This document shows positions 13,639 through 23,778 of a stretch of 64,000 nucleotides of DNA, piece by piece. Position 1 is the stretch's first letter, and every line of letters starts with the position of its first letter. The translations under genes were made by a program, and so were the position numbers. Under the pieces are notes generated by a model, which ran no database searches, had not been told where the DNA came from, and saw only the letters and a list, made by a program, of their open reading frames with translations. This DNA is from Williamsoniiplasma luminosum (GTDB lineage: Bacteria; Bacillota_I; Bacilli_A; Mycoplasmatales; Mycoplasmataceae): positions 682,001-746,000 of the forward strand of contig NZ_CP024963.1 of the NCBI RefSeq assembly GCF_002803985.1, in the 5' to 3' direction.

Positions 13639-16275
13639 ATGAAAAAAGAATTAGAAACCAAATATAATCATCTTCCAGTGGAAGCTGATAAATATGAAAA
13701 TTGAAACAAAAAAGGTTTATTTAGAGCTGATGTCAGCTCTAAAAAACCACCTTTTTGTATTGTGCTTCCACCCCCAAATGTCACTGGTAAGTTACATTTG
13801 GGTCATGCTTGAGATGGTAGTTTACAAGATGCAATTATTCGTTTTAAAAAATTAAATGGTTTTGATACTTTATTCATTCCTGGAACTGATCATGCTGGAA
13901 TTGCGACTCAAACCAAAGTTGAAGCAATGTTGAAAGAAGCAACTGGGAAAAATCGTTTTGATTTTGGAAGAGAAGCATTTTTAAAAGAAGTTTGAAAATG
14001 AAAAGAAAAATATTCGCAAACTATTCACGAACAATGAGCCAAAATGGGGTTAAGTTTAGATTATTCAATGGAAAACTTTACTCTAAATCCGCAAGTTAAT
14101 GAATTAGTTAAATTTGTCTTTGTGGAAATGTACGAAAAAGGATTAATTTATCGAGGAAAAAGAATTGTCAATTGAGATCCTGTGCAAAAATCAGCGATTT
14201 CAAATATCGAAGTAATTTATCGTGAAACTGTTGGTAAAATGTATCATTTTAAATACCAACTTGTTGGTAGTGACGAAGTTTTAGAAATCGCCACAACTAG
14301 ACCAGAAACGATGTTTGCTGACCAATGTGTGGTTGTGAACCCAAAAGATGAACGTTATACAAAATACATCGGTAAAACGGTGATTAATCCGGTCAATCAA
14401 CATCAAATCCCGGTCATTGCTGATGACTATGTGGAGATGGATTTTGGAACTGGAGTCATGAAATGTACTCCAGCTCATGATTTAAATGATTTTGAAATCG
14501 GTGTGCGCCATAATTTAGCCAAACCAATATGTTTAAATGAAGATGGAACAGTTAATGCGATGGGTGGAGAAATTTATCAAGGTTTAGACCGTTTCGATGC
14601 TCGAGAATTGATTATTCAAAATGCAATCAAAGCAAATACTTTAATTAAAATCGAAGAAATCACTCATCAAGTCGGTTATTCTGAACGCACAAATGCAATT
14701 GTTGAGCCATATTTATCAAATCAATGATTTGTTAAAATGGATTATTTTTCTCAACAAGTTTTAGCTTTACAAAATAGTGATGAGGCAATTAATTTTTTCC
14801 CTTCACGTTTTAATCAAACATTAAAACAGTGAATGGAAAACAGTTTTGATTGAACTATTTCGCGACAATTATGATGAGGGCATCAAATTCCTGCTTGATA
14901 CAATAAAAATGATCCAAGCAAGATTCATGTCGGAATGAATGCTCCGGTTGATGCTGAAAATTGAAGCCAAGATGAAGATGTTTTAGATACATGATTTAGT
15001 TCTGGATTATGACCTTTTGCAACTTTATTATGAACAAAAGAAACTCCAGGTGAGTGATTCGAGAGATACTATCCAACAAATGTTTTGGTAACAGGATATG
15101 ATATTATTTTCTTTTGAGTTGCCAGAATGATATTTCAAGGCCAACATTTTACAAAGCAAAAACCATTTAATGATGTTTTAATTCATGGGTTAGTGCGCGA
15201 TGAATTCGGCAATAAAATGTCCAAATCATTGGGAAATGGAATCGATCCAATGGATGTGATTGAACAATATGGAGTTGATTCATTAAGATTTTTCTTATTA
15301 ACTAATTCCACTCCTGGTTTTGACATTAAATATAGTGAAGAAAAAATTCGTCATGCTTGAAATTTTATGAACAAACTTTGAAATGCTAGTCGTTATGTTT
15401 TGATTAATCTTGATGAGCATTTCAAAGTTAATGACCAATTAATTTTTTCAAAGCATCATGAAAATACAATTGATCTTTGAATTTTAACCGAATTAACTAA
15501 AACCATGAATAATGTCAAAACATTAATCGATAAATATGAATTTGGATTGGCTGGAAAAGAAATTTATGATTTTGTTTGGTCAAAATATTGTAGTTGATAT
15601 ATCGAATTTGCCAAAGTTAATTTGAATGCATCAAATCCTGAAATTGTTGACCAAACAAAACAAGTTTTGTTTTATGTTTTAAAAAATATTTTGATCATGT
15701 TGCATCCGTATGCACCATTTATCACTGAAGAAATTTATCAATATTTAAATTTAAAAGATTCAATCATGAACGAAGAATGAATAATTCAAAGTTTTGATTA
15801 CAATACAGATTATATTAATGTCATGATTAATCTGATTACTGTGATTCGCGAATTTAGAAATACCAATAATATCAAAAATGCCATTCCTTTGAATTTCTAT
15901 TTAAACAATTTAAATCAAGAACATCAAAAACTTTTTGAACAATATTTAAACGTGATGAATCAATCATTAAAAGTTTTTGTCAATGCTCAAATTCATCTCG
16001 AAAAGATTAATGATTCAAACATTAGTTCAATTTCAATTGAAGAATACTTTTTAGAAATTCAAACCAAACAATTTATCAATCAAGATGATTTAATTCAAGG
16101 TTTAAAAGACAAAATGCAAGAATTACAGCAAGAAATCAAACGTAGTGAAGCAATGTTAAATAATCAAAATTTCATTGCCAAAGCAAGTGTTGAAAAAGTT
16201 GATGCTGAAAAAGCAAAGTATGCAAATTATCAAGAACAATTAGCCTCAATTAAAAATAAATTAAAAAATATGTAA
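13639..16275 (+). CDS. valS: Valyl-tRNA synthetase
   Basis: Class I aminoacyl-tRNA synthetase that charges tRNA-Val. The 878-residue protein contains the HIGH-type motif in [15 protein letters not shown], an editing (CP1) domain with [11 protein letters not shown] and [18 protein letters not shown], and the KMSKS motif [11 protein letters not shown]. The C-terminal arm is a Lys/Glu-rich coiled coil ([17 protein letters not shown]), as in other ValRS. More than 20 TGA-encoded Trp codons make it look broken under the standard code. ATG 13639 has GAAAGGA upstream. The leader carries a hairpin that may regulate it. Confidence 0.95.
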
Positions 16276-16314
16276 CATTTAACAACTTTTTTTCTAATCC
16301 TATATAGGAGGATT

Positions 16315-16443
16315 ATGAAAAAGGCAGTTGTTATTTTTATTATATTTATCGGTTTACTTGCTGGTGCACTCGCTTTTTCATTGAAAAATAAAAGTGAACA
16401 TCAAAATCAAGTTACAACAATTAAAAATACCGCAAAGGATTAG
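16315..16443 (+). CDS. Small single-span membrane peptide upstream of comEC
   Basis: A 42-residue open frame starts at ATG 16315 behind an excellent AGGAGG site (16304-16309). It encodes a short basic start, a hydrophobic stretch (VVIFIIFIGLLAGALAF) and a polar tail ending at TAG 16443. It reads as a signal anchor. It overlaps the GTG start of comEC by 50 bases in a different frame. Because comEC itself lacks a ribosome-binding site, this peptide may serve mainly to bring ribosomes to the comEC start. I do not recognise the sequence. Confidence 0.6.
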   Translation: MKKAVVIFIIFIGLLAGALAFSLKNKSEHQNQVTTIKNTAKD

Positions 16444-18484
16444 AGCGATTGATCCATTTGTGATTTTATTTATTTCAAGTGTCGCCACTTTGTATTTTTT
16501 TGCGAATAATTTATATATCTTTTTTGGTGTCTGTTTAAGTTTGCAACTATTTTATGTCAGTCTCAAAGTGCGACAAAGATGGTTTTTAGGGGTAGTTTTT
16601 GTCATTGTTATAATCGTTTATTTACTTTATTTTTTTATTTTGAAAAGTAAATTTAATTTAGACTATGAGTTTCATCAAACAAATTTTCAGGTTGTTAAAA
16701 CCTCGCAAAATTATGTGATTGGTGAATATAATTTCAACAAATTTTATATCCCGATGATGGATCATAAATATATTGTTGGTCAAACTCTTCGCATTGATGG
16801 GGTGGTTCAAGAATTAAAACCAACAAATAATAGTTATGATTTTGATTTTAATAAATATCTTCAAAACCAAAATGTTTTTAAAGCAATTAAAATCAAAAAT
16901 ATTGTAAGTATTGAAGATAATAATTTAAAATATTTAATCAATAAATTCATTTATAACAATATTCATAATGAATTAATTTTAAAGTTGGTTTTTCAAAAAA
17001 ACACAGAACTCCATGAAGCAAAAGGTGAATTACAAAAAATGAGTTTAGCTTATTTGTTGAATTTTAGTGGGATCAACATGTATGTTTTTTCATTTGTGAT
17101 CAATCGCATATTTTTCAAGTTTAAAATTAATCCACAGTTTAAAATTCCAATTCACCTTTGCTTAATCTTGTACTTATGAATGATTGATTTTCCATTAGTC
17201 ACAACAAGAATTATTTTTGGTTATATTATTTTAAATCTTTTTGTCATTACAAAAATCAGTCCACATAAAACAGCACGAAATGTTCTAACATTATTGTCTT
17301 TAGTGCTTGTACAACCTAATTTTTTTAGTTCAAATGCTTTGCCTTTTTTGGTTGTGGTAATGTTATTTTTGAACCCAATTCAAAATCATATTGGTTGAAG
17401 AAAAACAATCATTCAAATCATCAAACCATTATTGATCTTTATTCCAATTCAAATTTTTATGGATTGGCGTTGAAATTTTACAGCCCCAATCCAAACCATA
17501 ATAATTCAACCAGTTATCTCGTTTTTGTATTTGTTCTCATTTCTTTTTTGATGAATTCCCAATATCGAAGTTGTTTTTACATTTTTGACGAATTCGTTTA
17601 ATTCGCTGGTTGAATTATTGAGCAAAATAAATTTAATTTGAAATTTTGGTCAACCCCCATTCTTGATGCTTGTGGCATATTATCTGGCATTTTATTTATG
17701 GTCAAAACACATGAAAATGAAAACTTGTTGATTTATTTGAATCGTTGTAACTTTACTATTTTTATTTTGGACGAAAATATTTTTGTCAAATGAAACTTTG
17801 ACAATGTTGAATATTGGTAATGGATCTAGTTTTGTTTATATCAATAAATGAAAAAATCTGGTTTTAATTTTTGATGCTGGAACAGGTCCTGGGTTTAATA
17901 AAAGTAGTATGAGTGATTATTTGATGAAAATCGGAATTAATCATGTTGACATTGCATTTATCTCGCATAATCACGATGATCATTACAATAGTTTAGAAGC
18001 TATTCAATCCAATTTAAATGTTCATGAAGTGATCAAAAACAATACTGAGCAAAACTACATTGAGATTAAAGGGGTAAAAATTTGGTTATGGCATTTAAAT
18101 AAAATGGAAGATGAAAATGATAATTCATTAGTTATTTTAGTTAAAGCAATTGAAAAAAACTTTTTGTTTGTTGGTGATTTGACAAAAAAAGGAGAAGGCG
18201 AAATGTTGAAAAATCCAACATTTACATATTTAATTCAAAACACGTTTATTGACCTTTTCCAACTGGGACATCACGGAAGCAAAACTAGTAGCAGTGAAGA
18301 ATTTTTATTACTAGTTAATCCTCGAATGACTTGAATTAGTGCTGGGTTAAAAAATAATCATCATTTCCCAGATCAAGTAACAATTGATAAATTAAATGAG
18401 TTTAAATTACCTTACAAAATAACTGGTAAAAATAATAATTGAACTTTCAATTTAAGCAAAGATACTTTCTATAATTGACAATAA
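16394..18484 (+). CDS. comEC: ComEC/Rec2-family DNA uptake channel protein
   Basis: Membrane protein of natural competence that carries single-stranded DNA across the membrane. Read with TGA as Trp, one frame of 696 residues runs from GTG 16394 to TAA 18484. Hydrophobic segments lie near the N-terminus. An OB-like region follows (LRIDGVVQELKPTNNSYDF), then the competence membrane domain (MSLAYLLNFSGINMYV) and a C-terminal metallo-beta-lactamase domain with SHNHDDHYNS (HxHxDH), FLFVGDLTKKGE and QLGHHGSKTSSSEEF. All metal-site motifs look intact. The GTG start has no ribosome-binding site, so it probably depends on the overlapping small gene. Confidence 0.88.
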
Positions 18485-18485
18485 A

Positions 18486-18517
18486 AAATCTACAATTTCT
18501 TGTAGATTTCTTATTGT
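18486..18517 (+). terminator. Bidirectional terminator between comEC and rpsT
   Basis: AAATCTACAA pairs with TTGTAGATTT (18500-18509) around TTTC. A and T tracts flank it, so it can serve the two convergent genes. Confidence 0.75.
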
Positions 18518-18528
18518 TTTAATTTAAA

Positions 18529-18774
18529 TTAAACACTCATTAAGCGTGATTTTTCACGAGCCGCTTTATTAGTTTTAAAGATTCCTTTTGAATAACCTTT
18601 GTCAATTAATGAAACTGCATCTTTAATTAATTCATCTTTGTTTGCAGCATTTTCAGATTTTGCAATCATAGCTTTTTTAATTGCTGTTTTTACTTCAGAT
18701 CTTAAAGATTTATTAGCTAAACGTGATTTTTCATTAGTCTTAATTCTTTTTTCTTGCGATTTAATATTTGCCAT
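18529..18774 (-). CDS. rpsT: 30S ribosomal protein S20
   Basis: An 81-residue basic protein that binds 16S rRNA. The start MANIKSQEKRIKTNEK and the helix-rich Lys/Arg/Ala composition are typical of S20. On the minus strand the ATG follows AAGGAG at good spacing and a TATAAT -10 box. It is transcribed alone, convergent with comEC and divergent from holA. Confidence 0.95.
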   Translation of the reverse strand: MANIKSQEKRIKTNEKSRLANKSLRSEVKTAIKKAMIAKSENAANKDELIKDAVSLIDKGYSKGIFKTNKAAREKSRLMSV

Positions 18775-18816
18775 ATTTCTCCTTATTTTAATGTTATGAT
18801 TGCTAACACAAAATAG

Positions 18817-18822
18817 ATTATA
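18817..18822 (-). promoter_or_regulatory. -10 box of rpsT
   Basis: Minus-strand TATAAT lies about 43 bases before the rpsT ATG; the -35 is not clear. Confidence 0.45.
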
Positions 18823-18923
18823 TCAAAAAAACACATAAGTAAATAAGAAAAATTAACAAGTTTTGCTAATTCTTAATTCATTGCGACTTATTTGTTAAAA
18901 TAGATATGAAAAGAGGGCAAAAA

Positions 18924-19895
18924 ATGTATTTTATTTATTCAGATGATAACTTTTTATTAAAAAAACAAACGCAAAAAATCATTAAAACAATAACTGTTGA
19001 AAATGTTGAAATTGAATCTTACTCTTTTGTAGAAAATTCGATGGAAGAAATTATCAATGCGCTTCGTTCATACTCTTTTTTTACTGAGCAAAAAATCATT
19101 ATTTTAGAAGATGCTTGGTTTACAACTGATGCCAAAAAACCCCTTCACAAAACTTTTTTAGCCAAAACTTTTTTAGAAGTTTTGGCTCAAGGATTTAATG
19201 AAAATAACATCTTAATTTTTACAGTTGAAAGTAATAAAATTTCTAATAAATCAGCAATTACAAATTGGCTGACAAAAAATGCTAATGTTGAATATGTTGC
19301 AAAATTAAATGAACAACAAATCAAAAATTACATCAATCAAAGTTTTGTTAGAAAAAACAAAACGATTGAAAATCAGGCAATTGACTTTTTAGTTGAATTA
19401 TTACCAAATGAAATGCAAATCATTAATTCAGAAATTACCAAGCTCTTAAAATTATCAACCACAAATCTGACACTTGAAGATGCTCAAAAAAACACGACGA
19501 ATTATTATGAACATGATATTTTTCAATTGGTAAATGATTTTTTATCAAGCAATATCAATAACTTCATTGTCCAATATCAAAACTATAAACTTTTTAACGC
19601 TGATAACATTGGGCTATTCGCGTTAATGGGAAATAATTTAAGTATTTTAAGAGACGCTTTGATCCTTGACCAAAAAGGTTATTCCAATGCTGAAATTGCT
19701 GGAAAACTTGAAATTAATCCATATCGATTAAAAATGTTATTAATGATAAAGAAAAACTCAATCAATCAATTAAATGATAAAATAAAAATGTTGTACAATC
19801 TTATTAAACGAATTGTTACTGGACAAGCAGATACACTGATTATTCCAGAATATGAGTTGATTAAGATTATGAGATCAGGGGAGGTCCAATGATAG
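18924..19895 (+). CDS. holA: DNA polymerase III delta subunit
   Basis: Clamp-loader delta subunit, which opens the beta clamp. The 323-residue protein begins MYFIYSDDNFLLKKQTQ, shows SYSFFTEQKIIILEDAW and contains the helical C-terminal domain seen in HolA. An upstream in-frame ATG (18906) exists, but ATG 18924 is preferred: GAGGG (18913-18917) is six bases before it and the family normally begins at this point. The final TGA is read as Trp, so the true stop is TAG 19893-19895. The last seven bases overlap the next gene. Confidence 0.88.
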
Positions 19896-21388
19896 ACGCT
19901 AAAAAAGTTTATAAAAGTCTAGTTTATCTTTCACTAAACATTATCAAAAATGAAAAACTACGTTTTGAAATTTTTGATAAAGCTAATTTTCGCAATGATT
20001 TTGTTGCTCAAATTAACAACATGTTAACTTTGGAAAAAGATTTTGATGTTAATATGGATGATGTTCAATTAGCTCAAACTTTTGCTAAGGCAATTGTCAA
20101 GATTACTGAATCAAAACAAAGATTTGAAAAAAATGAAAAAACAATTGATGAAATTTATGCAGAATATTCATCATTTTTATCAGAAACAATCAAACAATTT
20201 GAAGTTGGCAGAAACGAATTAGTTAATGAAACACTTAAAATAACTGAAGAAGATATTTTATATTCAGCCATCATGAATGAAGCAATTAAATCTAAATACA
20301 AAGATTTAGAAAAAACTCAAAAAGCTGAAGAAGAAAAAAACAAACAAGCTGAAGAGGCTGCTAAAAAACAACAAGAAGAACCTAAGAAGAACAATCAAAA
20401 CACCAATCAAGGTCAAGGTCAAGGTTTCTTTGGTGGATTTGGTGGACCACAATATCAAGGTCAAGGGATTGGTGAAATGCCGATACCTCCATCTAGAGAT
20501 CCGAGATTTTATCCATATAATGCAAAACCACAATGAATGCCAATAACAAAAAAAGTAATCGCAATAATTGTTGTGATTGCATCAATAATCCTATTGATAA
20601 ACAATATTTATATGATGACAATAAAAATCACATTTCCAGAAGCTTATTGAAGAGAATTTTTATTTAATAAGATTCCACCCAATTTTAATGATGAAGCATT
20701 TTGAAAAAGTGTGTTAAATTTGAAATTGATAACTGATTTAGGAGCAGGAAAAGTTGTTAATATACCTTTTGATTTACAAGGTATTGGATTTAAAAGTGTT
20801 TTTAATTTTATACTTGGAATTTTACCAGCAATTTATATTTCTTTTGATGCATTTAGAAAACCGAGATCAATAAAAGAAAAATACCGAATGAATTTTTTCC
20901 CAGTTATGTTTGTAGTAATTTTTTTAGGAATGTCACTATTTCCAGTCATCAGTGTTCTGACTGAAGGAAACATTAAGGATCTATTTAAAAATAATCCTTT
21001 CTTAAGAGCTGGAGCAGATGGTCAAACTTTATTTGCAACTGGTACAAAACTTAATTTTGATGGATTGTGAAATTTATTATCAAATGATTATGGTCACAAA
21101 TTCTCAACTGTATCTATCTTTTCAATTATGAGTCTTGTTTTCATTTCTCTTTCATTAGTTGCTGCAATTACAATTTTGGTTTTAAACCCAAAATTAGATC
21201 GTCAAAAACAAATGAGAGCAAATGCTGAATTTCAAAAAGCAATGATGTATATGTCTCAAGGACAAAGCTATCAAATGGACCAATCACTTTATGATAATCC
21301 AGATGAAGTGATTATTAAAAATCCATCTAAGTTTTCAATTTGATGAAACAAAACTTTCAAAAAAAAGAAAGATTCAGACAAAAAATAA
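19889..21388 (+). CDS. Large hypothetical membrane protein with Gln/Gly-rich linker
   Basis: The family is not recognised. Reading TGA as Trp joins three pieces into 499 residues. Residues 1-165 are helical and charged, ending in a Lys/Glu coiled-coil stretch. Residues 165-215 form a low-complexity linker with repeats such as QGQGQGFFGGFGG and PQYQGQG, then PIPPSRDPRFYPY. A hydrophobic segment follows at about 222-244, with three or four more between about 305 and 430. The tail is basic (FKKKKDSDKK). The plan suggests a cytoplasmic sensor or scaffold domain tethered to a small membrane domain. It overlaps holA by seven bases and probably shares its transcript. Confidence 0.75.
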
Positions 21389-21405
21389 TCTTTATCGTTT
21401 ATCTT

Positions 21406-21431
21406 AACTCAAGAATATTCTTGAGTTTTTT
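21406..21431 (+). terminator. Rho-independent terminator after the large membrane gene
   Basis: AACTCAAGAATATTCTTGAGTT is near-perfectly self-complementary between 21406 and 21427, and a T tract follows. Confidence 0.85.
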
Positions 21432-21466
21432 CATGCAAATGGTTTAAAATTAAACAAGGAGAACAA

Positions 21467-21745
21467 ATGAGTTATTATTACAAACATAATTACAGTTTTT
21501 CTTATCATGGGATGCAAAGAGTGAAAGAAAGACTCAACATGAAAGGTGTTGAAGATTTTAAAGTTAAAGACGAAGTCATGAGACTGATAAAATTATCAAA
21601 CAGTCAATTCGAAACAAGATATGATCTTTATATTTCAGCTGGAAATAGTCAGCTGTATTTTGTCATTAACAAAGAATCAAATTTAATTGTTACTTGTACA
21701 AAAGTATCTGTTGAAAAACAATTAGAATTGATGGGTGGTTGGTAA
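21467..21745 (+). CDS. Small conserved-looking protein of unknown function
   Basis: A 92-residue soluble protein with a good AAGGAG site before ATG 21467. It begins with a Tyr/His-rich stretch, then SYHGMQRVKERLNMKG, a middle helix, and two strands YISAGNSQLYFVI and NLIVTCTKVSV. The HGxxRxxER pattern plus a late beta-hairpin resembles DUF4258-like small proteins, some of which have a RelE-like fold, but this is only pattern resemblance. There is no antitoxin-like partner: the next gene, one base away, is coaE. It is probably co-transcribed with coaE. Confidence 0.7.
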   Translation: MSYYYKHNYSFSYHGMQRVKERLNMKGVEDFKVKDEVMRLIKLSNSQFETRYDLYISAGNSQLYFVINKESNLIVTCTKVSVEKQLELMGGW

Positions 21746-21746
21746 A

Positions 21747-22316
21747 ATGATTTTAGGAATTTTTGGTTTTACCGGTTCTGGTAAAACCACTGTCACTAAG
21801 TATATTACTGAAAAATACAATTTTAAAGCAATTGATTTAGACGTGATTAGTCGTGAAATCATGGATTTAGAAGAGAGTCAAAACTTTGTCAAAATGACTT
21901 TTCCGCAAGCTTATAATATGCAAACTCAAAAAGTTGATCGTAAAATATTAAGAGAAATTATTTTCAATTCACCAATTGAAAATCAAAAGTTGTCTCAATA
22001 TATGTGACCTAAAATCAAAGAACATGTGATTCAAACAATTACTTCATCGAAAGAAAATATCATTATTGATGGAGCGATTCTTCCAAAATTAAATATTCCG
22101 ATTGACAAATATATTTATGTTTCAGCAGACCAACAAGATTTATTGCATCGAATCAAAGTGCGGGATAATGCAAACGAAAATACAACCTATGAACTATTAA
22201 AATATCAAGGTGAACTACTATACGAAAGTGTTAAGGATTTTGAAATCCATAATAATTCAAGTATTGAAAAGCTTTATCAACAAATAGAAATAATTATGAA
22301 AAAAATTAAAGATTAA
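21747..22316 (+). CDS. coaE: Dephospho-CoA kinase
   Basis: Final step of coenzyme A synthesis: phosphorylates dephospho-CoA with ATP. The 189-residue protein begins MILGIFGFTGSGKTT (Walker A), followed by AIDLDVISREIMD, where most relatives have a DAD or DLD motif. An in-frame GTG lies 12 bases upstream (21735), but ATG 21747 gives the usual N-terminus. The start is one base after the stop of the preceding gene. Its TAA overlaps the stop codon of the convergent dinB gene by three bases. Confidence 0.85.
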
Positions 22317-23551
22317 TCTTTAATTTTTTTTAATTCTGTGGCATAAAAAAGTTTGTTTTTCTTTAATTTAAAATTAATGTCTTCGATTAATTCATCCACT
22401 TTCGGATGATGAAGAGGGTGGAATTCTTTGTCTAAATCATCAAGATTTAATTGCGAATAATTCTGAAATGGTTTTAAATTAGCAACAAAAACTCCAATTA
22501 AGGCAACACGTTTTCCGACTTCATAAAGATCATTCAAACACTCTAAAATATTTGAATAAATTGTTTCAAAATTAATAGTTGGTTCAACCAATGTGGTTTG
22601 TTTGCGCTTATGTTTTAAATGTTTTCTTTTATCAAAAGTTGATCTTTCAGGATTGCTTCAATGATATCTTAAAATGATTCCCATAGTCTTGGCTTGCAAT
22701 CTTTCGGTTAGCATTTTTTCAACAATCGTTTTAGTTAATGAATGAATCACGATTTCAATTTCTTCTAAATTGCTGATTGGTTGAACTAAAGTTCTTTCAT
22801 TGGAAATCGATTTTGAAATATTGCGTGATAAATCAATTTCATCATTTCCATATCCTAATGCATGATTAACTAAAATTAATCCATGTTTACCTAATTTATG
22901 TTCTAATTCTGATGGATTAATTTTGGTTAAATCCCCAATTTTAACAACATGAAAAAGATCTTTTAAAATTTCTTCAGTAGCAATTCCCACCCCGTACATT
23001 TTATTAATGTTTAGGTTTCAAATTTTATTCGGAATCTCGTCTTTTTTGATAATTGTAATTCCATTAGGTTTGTTCATATCACTACCCATTTTAGCCAAAA
23101 ATTTATTGTAACTGACCCCAATCGAACAAGTTAAACCAATTTGTTGTTTGATCGCGTTTTGCATTTTTAAAGCTAGTTTTCGAACAGTTCCATATTTTTT
23201 TCAAATGTTTGAAACATCAACATATGCTTCATCAATCGAAACAACTTCAACCATAGATGTAAATTGGGTTTTAATCACATTTCAAATTTGAGCAGAGATT
23301 GTTTGATATAATTCAAAATCAGGATTTAAAACGACTAAATCCTTACATAATTGTTTTGCTTTATTCAATGGCATTGCCGCTTTGACCCCATATGCACGTG
23401 CTTGATAATCAGCTGCACTAATTATTGACTTTGGATGATCATGGGCAACAACAACCGCTTTATTGCGTAATTCTGGGTGTTGTAATTTTGAAGCAGAAGC
23501 AAAAAAAGCATCCATATCAATTAGAAAGATTACTTTTTGTGTTTTACTCAT
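22313..23551 (-). CDS. dinB: DNA polymerase IV (Y-family)
   Basis: Translesion polymerase of 412 residues. The palm motifs DMDAFFAS and SIDEAYVDV carry the metal-binding acidic residues, and CSIGVSYNKFLAKMGSDMNKP is the Y-family fingerprint. A helix-hairpin-helix region (MYGVGIATEEIL) and the little-finger domain follow. TGA-encoded Trp occurs at several places. I see no clear QxxLxLF beta-clamp motif at the C-terminus. It is last in the nusB-xseA-xseB-dinB run and its stop overlaps that of coaE on the other strand (TTAA, 22313-22316). Confidence 0.9.
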
Positions 23552-23565
23552 TAAATTTACCTAAA

Positions 23566-23778
23566 TTAAATTTCAAATTCTTCAATTTGATGATCTTCTA
23601 AAACTTTTTGAACTTTGCCTTTGTATTCTTCTAATGCTTTTTTTGCAGCATTAATTTTTTGTAAGTTAGTTTCAAATAATAAAATTGCTTCATCCATATT
23701 AATTTCTGAATTGGACAATTTATTTAAATCAATTTTGATTTCTTCAATTAATTGATTGTATGTTTTTTCTGTATTCAT
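23566..23778 (-). CDS. xseB: Exodeoxyribonuclease VII small subunit
   Basis: A 70-residue helical protein that activates XseA. It shows TYNQLIEEIKIDLNKLSNSE, the start of the XseB helical repeat, and a coiled-coil end rich in Lys and Glu. Its ATG shares one base with the xseA stop (TAATG), so the two subunits are translationally coupled. Length matches the family. Confidence 0.85.
   Translation of the reverse strand: MNTEKTYNQLIEEIKIDLNKLSNSEINMDEAILLFETNLQKINAAKKALEEYKGKVQKVLEDHQIEEFEI

Noticed and set aside
13560-13640. A T-box riboswitch upstream of valS
   Set aside because: The leader is about 70 bases, with no specifier stem or T-box sequence; a single hairpin is all that fits.
16394-18484. 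comEC as a pseudogene with multiple stops
   Set aside because: Every interruption is TGA; under code 4 the frame is continuous and the catalytic motifs are intact.
18906-18923. An earlier ATG for holA
   Set aside because: It would place six extra residues before the usual N-terminus and includes the GAGGG site that serves ATG 18924; it also lies only four bases after a TAAAAT.
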